Notes: generated by a model not told the origin, from the sequence alone. A stretch of 64,000 nucleotides of DNA from SZUA-229 sp036567985 (GCA_036567985.1 DATCTK010000049.1:62001-126000); one strand, 5' to 3'. Shown: positions 35,714-44,983, counted from the first letter of the stretch. Translations and numbers: made by a program.

Positions 35714-36219
35714 CCCATGCTGCCGATCCGGAGCAACTTCTGGAAAAACTGGCCACCGATCTTGAAAACCTTCTGGAACAACGGGCCATCACAAACCCGA
35801 TGGTCATCGGCATACAAACCGGCGGCGTATGGCTGGCAGAAAAACTGCAACAGCGACTTAAATTGCAGGAAGAACTGGCCACCCTCGACATCAGTTTTTA
35901 CCGCGATGACTTCTCCCGCATCGGCATGAACCCGCAGGTCAAACCGTCGCATATTCCCCATACCATCGAAGACCGGCACATTGTACTGGTGGACGATGTA
36001 TTGCAAAGCGGGCGCACCATTCGCGCAGCAATGAATGAAATTTTTGATTACGGCCGTCCCGCCTCCATCACCCTCGCCTGCCTGATTGTGCGCAGCGGAC
36101 GCGAACTGCCAATACAGGCGGATGTAGTGGGCCAGCAACTGGAGCTGGCGGAAAACGAACAGATCAAACTCACCGGCCCATCACCACTGGCCTGGGTAGT
36201 AAAAACCGTTGACGAATAA
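35710..36219 (+). CDS. pyrR: PyrR, pyrimidine regulator / uracil phosphoribosyltransferase
   Basis: 169 residues, type I phosphoribosyltransferase fold. The PRPP loop VLVDDVLQSGRTIRAAMNEIFD is typical, as are GIQTGGVWLAEKL and DISFYRDDFSRIG. In Bacillus PyrR attenuates pyr transcription; in Gammaproteobacteria its regulatory role is less clear. No attenuator is visible before pyrB, which starts only 27 bases later. ATG at 35710 overlaps the ruvX stop. Confidence 0.93.
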   Translation: MTHAADPEQLLEKLATDLENLLEQRAITNPMVIGIQTGGVWLAEKLQQRLKLQEELATLDISFYRDDFSRIGMNPQVKPSHIPHTIEDRHIVLVDDVLQSGRTIRAAMNEIFDYGRPASITLACLIVRSGRELPIQADVVGQQLELAENEQIKLTGPSPLAWVVKTVDE

Positions 36220-36246
36220 ACCGCTGAAACGACCAGAGACAAGACT

Positions 36247-37284
36247 ATGGTAAACAAAGCCACACGCCCCACTGACCAGATCATAGGCCAGGACCTGTGG
36301 AATATTCAGCTCGATGAACAGGGCCAGCTGAAACATTTTCTTACCATTGAAGGTCTGGGCTCGAATATTCTCACGCAGATACTCGACACCGCAGAGAGTT
36401 TTGCCGGGGTTAATGAATCGATTAAAAAAGTCCCTCTGCTGCGCGGCAAAACCATCGTTAATCTATTTTTTGAAGCCAGCACCCGTACCCGCACCACCTT
36501 CGAACTGGCCGCCAAGCGTCTCTCCGCCGACGTACTGAATATGAATATCAGCCTGTCCGCCACCAGCAAGGGCGAATCACTGCTCGATACCCTGCGCAAT
36601 TTGCAGGCGATGCAGGCGGATATGTTTGTGGTGCGCCATGCGGATTCCGGCACCGCACATTTTATTGCCAATCACGTGGCGCCCCATGTGCATGTACTGA
36701 ACGCCGGTGATGGTCGCCATGCACATCCGACCCAGGCGATGCTCGACATGTTCACCATCCGACGCAACAAGGGCGCCGACTTTGGCAAACTGCGTGTGGC
36801 GATTGTGGGAGACATTATGCACTCGCGGGTCGCGCGCTCGCAGATTCATGCGCTCAACACCCTGAACACCGGCGATGTGCGGGTGGTAGGGCCGAAAACC
36901 CTGATCCCTAAGGACATCGAAGCCATGGGGGTCAGCGTGTATCACGACCTGCAGCAGGGCATAGCCGATGCCGATGTGGTGATTATGCTGCGCCTGCAGA
37001 AAGAACGCATGCAGGGTGCACTGCTGCCCAGCGAACAGGAATATTTTGAACTCTACGGCCTCACCGATGACAGCCTGAAGGCGGCAAAAGATGATGCCAT
37101 CGTGATGCACCCTGGCCCCATCAATCGCGGTGTTGAAATCGCCTCCAGTGTGGCGGATGGTCCGCGCTCGGTCATTCTGGACCAGGTCACCTATGGCATC
37201 GCGGTGCGCATGGCGGTAATGGCGATGACCCTGGGCGGACACACCGCCACCAATAAATCAGCGCAGGAGACGGCTTCTCGATAA
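36247..37284 (+). CDS. pyrB: Aspartate carbamoyltransferase catalytic subunit
   Basis: 345 residues, the long class A type with an N-terminal extension. The carbamoyl-phosphate site is FFEASTRTRTTFE. HAHPTQAMLDMF, DIMHSRVARS and MHPGPINRGVEI are all intact. In this class the enzyme forms a dodecamer with an inactive dihydroorotase homologue, which is exactly what is encoded next. It catalyses the first committed step of pyrimidine synthesis. The C-terminal tail is Ser/Thr/Ala-rich. Confidence 0.97.
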   Translation: MVNKATRPTDQIIGQDLWNIQLDEQGQLKHFLTIEGLGSNILTQILDTAESFAGVNESIKKVPLLRGKTIVNLFFEASTRTRTTFELAAKRLSADVLNMNISLSATSKGESLLDTLRNLQAMQADMFVVRHADSGTAHFIANHVAPHVHVLNAGDGRHAHPTQAMLDMFTIRRNKGADFGKLRVAIVGDIMHSRVARSQIHALNTLNTGDVRVVGPKTLIPKDIEAMGVSVYHDLQQGIADADVVIMLRLQKERMQGALLPSEQEYFELYGLTDDSLKAAKDDAIVMHPGPINRGVEIASSVADGPRSVILDQVTYGIAVRMAVMAMTLGGHTATNKSAQETASR

Positions 37285-37300
37285 GTCACACAGATTACCC

Positions 37301-38581
37301 ATGAATACCATCCTGATAAAAAACGCACGTGTCATCGACCCGAAAAACCAGCTGGACCAGGTCACCGATGTCTATATCAAGCAGCAACGTATTGTGGCGA
37401 TGGGCACAGCGCCCGAGGCCTTTGTCGCCAAACAGACCATCGACGCCAGTGGCCTGTGGATGATTCCAGGGCTGGTGGATTTAAGCGCGCGCCTGCGCGA
37501 GCCGGGGCTTGAATACAAGGCCAGTATTGATTCGGAAACCCGCGCCGCGACCAGTGCTGGCATCACCACCCTGTGTGTGCCCGCAGACACCGACCCGGTG
37601 ATTGATGAACCGGCGGTGGTTGAGTTGATTCACCACAAGGCCAAACGGGCGAAGCAGTGCCTGGTGTACACCCTGGGCGCACTCACCGCCGGCCTGAAAG
37701 GTGAGCACCTGAGTGAAATGGCCACCCTGCAGCAGGCAGGCTGCCTGGGGGTGACCAATGGCAAGTACCCGGTGAAAAGCACGCTGATTATGCGCCGTGC
37801 GCTTGAGTATGCCTCCACCCATAATATAACGGTATTTATCGAACCCCATGACCCGGATCTGAGTGCCGACGGTTGTGCCCATGAAGGCCCTATCGCCACC
37901 CGCCTGGGCCTGGTACCCATTCCCTATGCCGCGGAAACCGCCAGCATTGCACAGATACTGGAGCTGATGACCGGCACCGATATTCGCGTACATTTTGGCC
38001 GCATTTCCTGCGCACGCAGTATTGAGCTGATTAACAAGGCCAGGGAACGTGGGCTGAAAGTCAGTGCCGATGTGGCAGCCCATCAGCTGCACCTCACAGA
38101 AATGGATATCAGCAGCTTCAATAGCCAGTGCCATGTGCTGCCGCCACTGCGCAGCCAGCGCGATATGCAGGCACTGCAACAGGGCCTTGCCGACGGGATT
38201 ATCAGCTGCATCTGCTCCGACCATCAGCCACACCAGCCCGATGCCAAACAGGCCCCCTTCCCCGCCACCGAACCGGGCATTTCTGCACTGGAAACCCTGT
38301 TACCACTGACCCTGAAACTGGTTGAGAACAAGCAACTGTCGTTACACAGCGCGATTGCCAGCCTGACCTGTAACCCCGCCAGCCTGCTGGGACTGGACAG
38401 CGGTCACCTCGGTGTCGGTAGCGAAGCCAGTCTGTGTTTACTCGATCCGGATGAGGAATGGACGCTCAACGCCGAAGACATGCTGAGCAGCGGCAAAAAT
38501 ACCCCTTTTGCCGGCTGGCACTTCAAGGGCAAGGTGGTGCAGACTTTCGTTCAGGGGCGCAGTGTTTATAACGCCAGCTGA
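37301..38581 (+). CDS. pyrX: Inactive dihydroorotase-like subunit PyrC' (PyrX)
   Basis: 426 residues of the class I dihydroorotase family. The zinc motif normally read as HxH (DMHVHLREPG) is here DLSARLREPG, so both His are lost. The later metal-binding HVS motif reads GRIS. The segment CSDHQPHQPDA keeps the Asp-His pair. It therefore cannot act as a normal dihydroorotase. It most likely serves as the structural partner of PyrB, as in Pseudomonas. An active PyrC must be encoded elsewhere. Confidence 0.9.
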   Translation: MNTILIKNARVIDPKNQLDQVTDVYIKQQRIVAMGTAPEAFVAKQTIDASGLWMIPGLVDLSARLREPGLEYKASIDSETRAATSAGITTLCVPADTDPVIDEPAVVELIHHKAKRAKQCLVYTLGALTAGLKGEHLSEMATLQQAGCLGVTNGKYPVKSTLIMRRALEYASTHNITVFIEPHDPDLSADGCAHEGPIATRLGLVPIPYAAETASIAQILELMTGTDIRVHFGRISCARSIELINKARERGLKVSADVAAHQLHLTEMDISSFNSQCHVLPPLRSQRDMQALQQGLADGIISCICSDHQPHQPDAKQAPFPATEPGISALETLLPLTLKLVENKQLSLHSAIASLTCNPASLLGLDSGHLGVGSEASLCLLDPDEEWTLNAEDMLSSGKNTPFAGWHFKGKVVQTFVQGRSVYNAS

Positions 38582-38590
38582 GCAGGTGAA

Positions 38591-39658
38591 TTAGAACAGG
38601 TCCACTGTCCCTTCTTCATGCAGCGGCTTCAGTCGCCCGCTGGCCAGCAGATTCTCGTAATTATAAACACGGTTTCGTCCATGGTCCTTGGCGAAATATA
38701 GCGCCTTGTCCGCATGATCGAGTATGGTGGTGGGAAAGTCATTTTCCGAGATCCTGGCAAAGCCGATACTGATAGTAATCTTGCCCACCAGCGGAAAGGC
38801 ATGGGTGGCGACAGATGCGCGGAATCGTTCCAGCGCCAGCTCCGCCATAGCAAAGCTCACAGGTTCAAGCACCACCACAAATTCCTCACCGCCAAAGCGA
38901 AACAGCAGATCGCTGCTGCGAAAACTGTTCTGCATTTTCTGTGCAAGGCGTAGCAGCACTTCATCCCCCACCACATGCCCGTGCTCATCATTTACCCGCT
39001 TAAATAAATCCACATCAATCACCGCAAGCCACGCATCCGCCATAATGGATGACTGGCGTTTATCGCGATCTTTCAGCTGCTGCAATGCATCCTGTTTTTT
39101 CTTTTTCTGTGCACGCAGCATTTTATTCAGGCGCACATCAAAGGTGCGCCGATTAAACAGTCCGGTAAGGGAGTCACGCTCACTCTCGGTGAGCAGTGCA
39201 AACAGGTTGTCATAAATTTCCACCAGCAGTCGCAATTCAGCTTGCAGTGGTTCGAGCGTCACCTGCCGATCCAGTATGAGCTCCAGCAGTGCAATTACCT
39301 TGCTGGAATAATGCAGAGGTATTAACAGGCGATTATGCGGCAGGCTGGTTTCATCCAGCAGAAAATGCCTTGAGTTGATGGCTTCGCGCATATAGGCATC
39401 CGCCTGTTCGATTCGGTGTGTGTCATCAATTGCCTGCCACAAATCTTCACCCTGCGTCGGCAACGAGGTTTCAGCTTCGCACACCAGGTGCAAGCTCTGT
39501 TGCACTGAAATGTCATCCAGCCGCGTCTGCACCTGGTGCAAGCTGAGCTCAACACAACCAGATACAGCCGCAAGCGAACCGAGCAACGCCCGTTGCAGCG
39601 ATTCGCTATCCTGCTGTCGGCTCAGTAACAATATGGAATTATGCAACCAGGAACACAT
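38591..39658 (-). CDS. Diguanylate cyclase (GGDEF)
   Basis: 355 residues, cytoplasmic. The N-terminal 160 residues look like a GAF-type sensor of unrecognised ligand (VIALLELILDRQVTLEP). The C-terminal GGDEF domain begins DSLTGLFNRRTFD. The active site is GGEEF and the inhibitory site RSSD lies five residues before it, so product inhibition is expected. A Lys-rich stretch (RAQKKKKQD) interrupts the early part of the domain. Cyclic-di-GMP output fits the pilus and motility context. It converges with pyrX, 9 bases apart. Confidence 0.9.
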   Translation of the reverse strand: MCSWLHNSILLLSRQQDSESLQRALLGSLAAVSGCVELSLHQVQTRLDDISVQQSLHLVCEAETSLPTQGEDLWQAIDDTHRIEQADAYMREAINSRHFLLDETSLPHNRLLIPLHYSSKVIALLELILDRQVTLEPLQAELRLLVEIYDNLFALLTESERDSLTGLFNRRTFDVRLNKMLRAQKKKKQDALQQLKDRDKRQSSIMADAWLAVIDVDLFKRVNDEHGHVVGDEVLLRLAQKMQNSFRSSDLLFRFGGEEFVVVLEPVSFAMAELALERFRASVATHAFPLVGKITISIGFARISENDFPTTILDHADKALYFAKDHGRNRVYNYENLLASGRLKPLHEEGTVDLF

Positions 39659-39845
39659 GCTTGATTATATGGCTGGCCGTGTGCCAGCGATTACACCATC
39701 AACGTCAACTAATCATTTAACAGCCAGTATAACTGATTCATTAATAATGGGTTATGCATTTAGTTAGCCTTTATCCATCCTTCACAATACAGCACAACAA
39801 TCTTGCTGCACTGTACATTTCCGCCGATTGCCTTAATATCTGTGC

Positions 39846-40724
39846 ATGCTAAATAAAATCTGGGCCGGTTTAATTATTGTGGGCCTGTCATATGCATTAA
39901 TACAGGATGTATATGACAATATGACGAACCGACACAATAATGGCCAGCCGCTTCAACTTGACTATTATGCCGCGAATAACAATGCTGCGGATAGCCGCTC
40001 ACTGCTTATCGATTTCGATGGTCAGCGCCTGGATGCCCGCCTTATGCCGACGCAGCATGTACGCATTTACCTTGGCCCGCAAAGTCCCGCCAGGCTGAAA
40101 CAGATTGCGCAAATCCACGGCAATAAAAACCAGCTCGATGCCGAGCTGGTCAATCAATCCGGCAGCCAGCTCACCCTGCGCCTGCCGGAGATACACTGGT
40201 TAAAACTGCGACAGGTAACAGATGCGGTATTTGAAACCGCCGAGTTTGCAGTCAAGCTGGCACTGGGGCTGATCGGCATTATGGCACTGTGGCTGGGGCT
40301 GATGCAGATCGTGGAGAAAAGCGGCCTGATCAATTACCTGGTGCGGTTTGTTCAGCCACTATTGCGCTGGTTGTTCCCCAACATTCCCAGAGACCATCCC
40401 GCCTTTGCCAGCATCAGCATGAATATGAGCGCGAATATACTCGGCCTGGGCAATGCCGCCACGCCACTGGGCATTAAAGCGATGCAACAACTGCAGACAC
40501 TGAATCATGACAGGCAAACCGCCAGCGATGAAATGTGCATGTTTCTCGCGTTAAACACGTCCAGTGTGCAATTACTGCCACCGGTGACCTTGATTGCACT
40601 GATGGGCACACAGATTTCCGAGTTGATGGTTCCCATTATTCTGGCCACCAGCTGTTCCACCATTACCGCTGTCATTGTCGCCAAACTCTACGCCACCAGA
40701 CGGAGAGCACCATGCAGCAATTAA
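39846..40724 (+). CDS. SpmA-like nucleoside-recognition (gate) domain membrane protein
   Basis: 292 residues. One N-terminal membrane helix (about 5-22), a soluble domain of about 100 residues of unknown kind, then a membrane part (about 130-285) of the SpmA/nucleoside-recognition family with ISMNMSANILGLGNAATPLG and FLALNTSSVQLLPPVTLIAL. In Bacillus SpmA and SpmB help core dehydration of spores; here there is no sporulation, so the role is unknown. The extra N-terminal domain is unusual. It overlaps the SpmB-like gene by 13 bases. Confidence 0.8.
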   Translation: MLNKIWAGLIIVGLSYALIQDVYDNMTNRHNNGQPLQLDYYAANNNAADSRSLLIDFDGQRLDARLMPTQHVRIYLGPQSPARLKQIAQIHGNKNQLDAELVNQSGSQLTLRLPEIHWLKLRQVTDAVFETAEFAVKLALGLIGIMALWLGLMQIVEKSGLINYLVRFVQPLLRWLFPNIPRDHPAFASISMNMSANILGLGNAATPLGIKAMQQLQTLNHDRQTASDEMCMFLALNTSSVQLLPPVTLIALMGTQISELMVPIILATSCSTITAVIVAKLYATRRRAPCSN

Positions 40725-41233
40725 GCACACTGATTATTCCGTTAATTATTCTGTTTATTATCAGCCATGGCCTGGTTAAAGGCGTGGCGGTTTACGAAGA
40801 ATTTGTCGAAGGCGCCAAACAGGGTTTTGGCATTGCGGTGAATATTATCCCCTACCTGGTGGCGATGCTGTTTGCCATCAGTATTTTTCGCGCCAGCGGC
40901 GCCATGGAGATCATTCTGCAATTACTGCAACCGCTGGCGGATGCTGCGGGTTTCCCTGCCGATGTTATTTCCATGGGACTGATTCGCCCGCTCACCGGCA
41001 GTGGTTCTGTGGGTGTGCTGGCTGAGCTGATCAAAACCTATGGTGAAGATTCGATGGTGGTTAAAATGGCGGCTGTGATGTTCGGCTCAACCGAAACCAC
41101 GCTGTATGTGCTGGCGGTCTATTTTGGTGCAATTAATATTCGTCGTACAGAATATGCATTACAGGCGGGGCTGGCCGCTGACCTTGCCGGCTTTATTGCG
41201 GCGGTCAGTGTGACCTACTGGTATTTTTCCTGA
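40712..41233 (+). CDS. SpmB-like nucleoside-recognition domain membrane protein
   Basis: About 173 residues from the ATG at 40712; the frame can be read back to 40535, but that would bury the start in the previous gene. Conserved segments are IIPYLVAMLFAISIFRASGAM, GLIRPLTGSGSVGVLAELIK and KMAAVMFGSTETTLYVLAVYFG, with four or five membrane helices. It is the partner of the SpmA-like gene, probably as one membrane complex. The stop codon lies in the first copy of a 14-bp tandem repeat. Confidence 0.82.
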   Translation: MQQLSTLIIPLIILFIISHGLVKGVAVYEEFVEGAKQGFGIAVNIIPYLVAMLFAISIFRASGAMEIILQLLQPLADAAGFPADVISMGLIRPLTGSGSVGVLAELIKTYGEDSMVVKMAAVMFGSTETTLYVLAVYFGAINIRRTEYALQAGLAADLAGFIAAVSVTYWYFS

Positions 41234-41277
41234 GATATTTTTCCTGAGATATTTTTTCTGAGATATTTTTCATGAGA
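41222..41277 (+). repeat. 14-bp tandem repeat, four copies
   Basis: The unit TATTTTTCCTGAGA is repeated exactly twice (41222-41249), then twice with one change each (41250-41263 and 41264-41277). The first copy provides the last codons and stop of the SpmB-like gene. It has the look of a polymerase-slippage array. Confidence 0.9.
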
Positions 41278-41286
41278 ACTTAAGCA

Positions 41287-41316
41287 ACATGGCCCAGTGA
41301 TTACACCGGGCCATGT
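41287..41316. terminator. Hairpin between convergent SpmB-like and PilT/U-like genes
   Basis: ACATGGCCC (41287-41295) pairs perfectly with GGGCCATGT (41308-41316), with GTG/CAC inside. The position between convergent stops suggests a bidirectional end, but there is no T-run on either strand. Confidence 0.45.
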
Positions 41317-41324
41317 GAATCGCA

Positions 41325-42464
41325 TTAATTTACTTCTGGTAAATCATCGGGATCATCCGGGTACTGCAAGGCATCCTTACTGCGCTCCTTGCTTGCATCC
41401 TTTACGCCGCCACCAAAGTTGATTTTCCATTCCAGGTTACTGCGCGAGTCTGCATGTGACAGCGCGGTTTTGATATCGATCTTGCCTTCGGAAAATAACT
41501 GGTAGAGTGACTGGTCGAAGGTTTGCATACCATCGGCTTCGCCTTTTTCCATAATCGCCTTGATCTCGTGAAAATCGCCACGACGAATCAGGTCGGAAAT
41601 ATACGGCGAGTTAATCAGGATTTCGATGGCCGCTACCCGCTTGCCCTTGAGCCCGCTCACCAGCCGCTGTGAAACAATCGCCTGCAGATTCAACGACAGG
41701 TCCATCAGTATCTGGTTACGCGAGTCCGGCGGAAAGAAACTGAGAATACGATCCAGTGTCTGGTTGGCATTCACCGCGTGCAGTGTCGTCAGACACAGGT
41801 GACCGGTATCCGCGTACTGAATCGCCGCCTCCATGGTTTCACGGTCCCGCACCTCACCGATCATAATCACATTGGGAGCTTCACGCATTGCCTCACGCAG
41901 CGCGTTTTCATAGGACAGTGTATCCAGACCGACTTCACGCTGACCGACAATCGACTTGTTGTGATTAAAGGTAAATTCAATCGGGTCTTCAATGGTCAGA
42001 ATATGACCCGGCATCGCATGACTGCGGTGATCAATCATCGAGGCCAGTGTGGTTGACTTACCGGAACCGGTTGCACCCACCACCAGCACCAGCCCCTTGC
42101 GCAGACACACCAGGTCTTTTAATTTCTGCGGCAGGTTTAGTTCTTCAATCGACGGAATATCCGATTTAATATAACGAATCACCATCGACACTTCGCCGCG
42201 CTGGGTATAAATATTAATACGGAAACGGCCAAGGTTCTTAACCGACAGACCCAGGTTCATTTCCATGGTGGCCTCGAACCCCATGATCTGGTTCTCGTCC
42301 ATCACGCTGTAGGCAATCTCCCGGGTCATGCCAGGCTGTAACGGGGTTTTGCCAATAGGGTGCATCACCCCTTCGATATTCATACTCACCGGCGCACCGG
42401 TGGTAAAGAAAATATCAGAGCCACCCCGCTCCGCCATCAGTTTTAAATAAGGCTGCAAATTCAT
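41325..42464 (-). CDS. Third PilT/PilU-family pilus retraction ATPase
   Basis: 379 residues. N-terminal PilT-type domain, then Walker A VGATGSGKSTTLASM, the Asp box ILTIEDPIEF, Walker B VIMIGEVRDRETME and the His box LTTLHAVNANQTLDRI. The C-terminal 30 residues are acidic and hydrophilic, as in PilU. It is close to PilU but clearly a separate paralogue from the next gene. Pseudomonas has only pilT and pilU at this place. It may be a modulator or a motor for another pilus. Confidence 0.88.
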   Translation of the reverse strand: MNLQPYLKLMAERGGSDIFFTTGAPVSMNIEGVMHPIGKTPLQPGMTREIAYSVMDENQIMGFEATMEMNLGLSVKNLGRFRINIYTQRGEVSMVIRYIKSDIPSIEELNLPQKLKDLVCLRKGLVLVVGATGSGKSTTLASMIDHRSHAMPGHILTIEDPIEFTFNHNKSIVGQREVGLDTLSYENALREAMREAPNVIMIGEVRDRETMEAAIQYADTGHLCLTTLHAVNANQTLDRILSFFPPDSRNQILMDLSLNLQAIVSQRLVSGLKGKRVAAIEILINSPYISDLIRRGDFHEIKAIMEKGEADGMQTFDQSLYQLFSEGKIDIKTALSHADSRSNLEWKINFGGGVKDASKERSKDALQYPDDPDDLPEVN

Positions 42465-42513
42465 AGATAACTCGGTTGTTTAAATGGCAGGTTAATCAGA
42501 TCAGGCACACCCA

Positions 42514-43683
42514 TTAACGCAGACGGTGACTCTTGTCTTCAGGGTCCTCTTCCATTTTCAGGTCAGACACCTCAGACATCAGGTCAGTGGTGTGTGCATC
42601 CTTACCCTTGAGTTTGATGCGCAAGCGCAGGTCATTAATCGAATCTGCATTACGCAACGCATCTTCATAGGTGATATAACCCTCTTCGTACAGGTTGAAT
42701 AGTGCCTGGTCGAAAGTAATCATGCCATATTCATTGGATTTCGCCATTAGCTCTTTCATCTCATGCACATTGCCCTTGAAAATCAGGTCTGACATTAATG
42801 GCGTATTCAGCATAACCTCAACTGCCGGCACCCGGCCTTCACCACCTTTTAAGGGCACCAGGCGCTGCGAAATCACCGACTTGAGATTCAGCGATAAGTC
42901 CATTAACAATTGCGGACGACGTTCTTCCGGGAAGAAGTTAATAATCCGGTCCAGTGCCTGGTTGGTGCTGTTGGCGTGCAAGGTGGTTAAACACAGGTGG
43001 CCGGTTTCAGCAAAGGCAATCGCGTATTCCATGGTTTCACGATCACGAATTTCGCCGATCAGAATCACATCCGGTGCCTGGCGCAGGGTGTTTTTCAGTG
43101 CAACGTCATAGGACTCGGTATCCACCCCCACTTCACGCTGGGTGACAATGCAGTTTTTATGCTGATGCACGAATTCAATCGGGTCTTCGATGGTAATAAT
43201 ATGCCCGAATGAATTTTCATTACGGTAACCGATCATCGAAGCCAGCGAACTGGATTTACCCGAACCAGTTGCACCCACAAACACCACCAGCCCGCGTTTG
43301 GTCATGGCGATGTCCTGCAGCACCGACGGCAGATTTAGCTCTTCAAAATTCGGGATATCCGAACGAATCACCCGCAACACCATGCCCATGGTGCCGCGCT
43401 GGGTAAAGGCGTTAACACGAAAACGCGACACCCCGGGCAAACTGATGGCAAAGTTCACTTCCTGGCTGGCCTCGAACTCACCCAGCTGCTTGTCGTTCAT
43501 AATCGAACGCACCAGGGTCTGTGTGTGGGAAGGTGACAGTGCCTGATTGGATAAGGGCGTCATTTTTCCATCCACTTTCATCGAGGGCGCAGCACCCACC
43601 GTAATAAACAGATCGGAACCGTCTTTCTGCACCAGCATGCGCAGCAGATCGTGCATATAGCGGATGGCCTTATCTCTATCCAT
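42514..43683 (-). CDS. pilU: PilU, pilus retraction ATPase
   Basis: 389 residues. Walker A is FVGATGSGKSSSLASMIGYR, followed by IITIEDPIEFVHQHKNCIV and TLRQAPDVILIGEIRDRETME. The segment QALDRIINFFPEERRPQLLM matches PilU of Pseudomonas almost word for word. The long acidic tail is also typical. PilU aids PilT-driven retraction under load. It lies 73 bases after pilT. Confidence 0.95.
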   Translation of the reverse strand: MDRDKAIRYMHDLLRMLVQKDGSDLFITVGAAPSMKVDGKMTPLSNQALSPSHTQTLVRSIMNDKQLGEFEASQEVNFAISLPGVSRFRVNAFTQRGTMGMVLRVIRSDIPNFEELNLPSVLQDIAMTKRGLVVFVGATGSGKSSSLASMIGYRNENSFGHIITIEDPIEFVHQHKNCIVTQREVGVDTESYDVALKNTLRQAPDVILIGEIRDRETMEYAIAFAETGHLCLTTLHANSTNQALDRIINFFPEERRPQLLMDLSLNLKSVISQRLVPLKGGEGRVPAVEVMLNTPLMSDLIFKGNVHEMKELMAKSNEYGMITFDQALFNLYEEGYITYEDALRNADSINDLRLRIKLKGKDAHTTDLMSEVSDLKMEEDPEDKSHRLR

Positions 43684-43756
43684 TATTCAAACTCCATAAT
43701 GTTTCAGGGTTAATCAGTACAGCCCATCCAGGCGAGGGTATTGGTGTGATCATGGT

Positions 43757-44791
43757 CTAGAACGAGTCCTTGTTAGCTGCCTTGGAGCGTGCATCTTCCT
43801 TAGTGATAACGCCCCGTTCAACCAGCTCTTTCAGGTTCTGATCCAGTGTCTGCATACCCACCGACTGACCTGTCTGAATTGCCGAATACATCTGTGCAAT
43901 TTTATTTTCACGAATCAGGTTACGAATCGCCGGTGTACCAATCATAATCTCATGGGCTGCAACCCGGCCACCGCCGACCTTTTTCAGCAGGGTCTGCGAT
44001 ATAACCGCACGCAATGATTCTGACATCATCGCCCGCACCATGTCTTTTTCCGCGGCCGGGAACACATCCACAATACGGTCAACGGTTTTCGCCGCCGAAC
44101 TGGTATGCAGTGTGCCGAATACCAGGTGACCGGTTTCCGCTGCCGACAATGCCAGTCGAATGGTTTCCAGGTCACGCATCTCACCCACCAGTATCACATC
44201 CGGGTCTTCCCGCAGAGCTGAACGCAGCGCCTCACTAAAGCCCATAGTGTCACGGTGAACCTCACGCTGGTTGACCAGGCACTTTTTACTTTCATGCACG
44301 AATTCGATCGGGTCTTCAATGGTCAGGATGTGGCCATAATCATTCTCGTTTACATGATTGACCATGCCCGCCAGGGTGGTTGATTTACCCGAACCAGTGG
44401 GCCCGGTGACCAGCACAATGCCCCGCGGGGTATTGGAAATTTCCTCGAATATTTTCGGTGCATTCAGTTCTTCAAGGGTGAGAATTTTTGAAGGGATGGT
44501 ACGAAACACCGCGCCGGCACCGCGATTATGATTAAAAGCGTTAACACGAAAACGCGCCAGGCCGGGGATCTCGAAGGAAAAATCCACCTCCCAGTATTCC
44601 TCATAGGTTTTACGCTGCTTGTCGTTCATGATGTCGTACACCATCGCATGAATTTCTTCATGGGGCATCGCATCCACATTAATACGACGTACATCGCCAT
44701 CCACACGAATCATCGGCGGCAGGCCGGCTGATAGATGCAGATCCGATGCGCCATTTTTTACGCTAAAGGCCAGTAGCTGTGCAATATCCAT
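43757..44791 (-). CDS. pilT: PilT, pilus retraction motor
   Basis: 344 residues, canonical length. MDIAQLLAFSVKNGASDLHL opens the N-terminal domain. Walker A is TGPTGSGKSTTLAGM, Walker B VILVGEMRDLETIR, and AIRNLIRENKIAQMYSAIQT carries the C-terminal AIRNLIRE signature needed for retraction. The ribosome binding site GGGGAGA precedes the ATG at 44791. It is first in the three-ATPase unit and divergent from yggS, an arrangement kept in Pseudomonas. Confidence 0.97.
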   Translation of the reverse strand: MDIAQLLAFSVKNGASDLHLSAGLPPMIRVDGDVRRINVDAMPHEEIHAMVYDIMNDKQRKTYEEYWEVDFSFEIPGLARFRVNAFNHNRGAGAVFRTIPSKILTLEELNAPKIFEEISNTPRGIVLVTGPTGSGKSTTLAGMVNHVNENDYGHILTIEDPIEFVHESKKCLVNQREVHRDTMGFSEALRSALREDPDVILVGEMRDLETIRLALSAAETGHLVFGTLHTSSAAKTVDRIVDVFPAAEKDMVRAMMSESLRAVISQTLLKKVGGGRVAAHEIMIGTPAIRNLIRENKIAQMYSAIQTGQSVGMQTLDQNLKELVERGVITKEDARSKAANKDSF

Positions 44792-44817
44792 TAAATCTCC
44801 CCGGGAAACTGCATGAA

Positions 44818-44841
44818 AACCCTGACGTGGCTGTCAGGTCT
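44818..44841 (-). promoter_or_regulatory. Small hairpin in the pilT leader
   Basis: On the minus strand CCTGAC-AGCCAC-GTCAGG is followed by GTTTTC about 30 bases before the pilT start. It may be an attenuator or only a chance stem; support is weak. Confidence 0.25.
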
Positions 44842-44983
44842 CACTTGAAAGAGGTAAGCCCTTCATAGGACAATGTATTTTCCGGAACAGGCGGCTTTTC
44901 GCACTCCACAGGGAGCGCCCTTCATTCCGGGTATTCTATTTATAGTCAATAATTTAGCATGCTTCAATTAAGGTGGCTTATTA

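Noticed and set aside
40535..40711. Upstream extension of the SpmB-like gene
   Set aside because: It is entirely inside the SpmA-like gene; the ATG at 40712 begins directly at the first membrane helix.
41234..41324. Classical intrinsic terminator after the SpmB-like gene
   Set aside because: The hairpin is strong but no T-run follows on either strand, so it is listed only as a low-confidence end.
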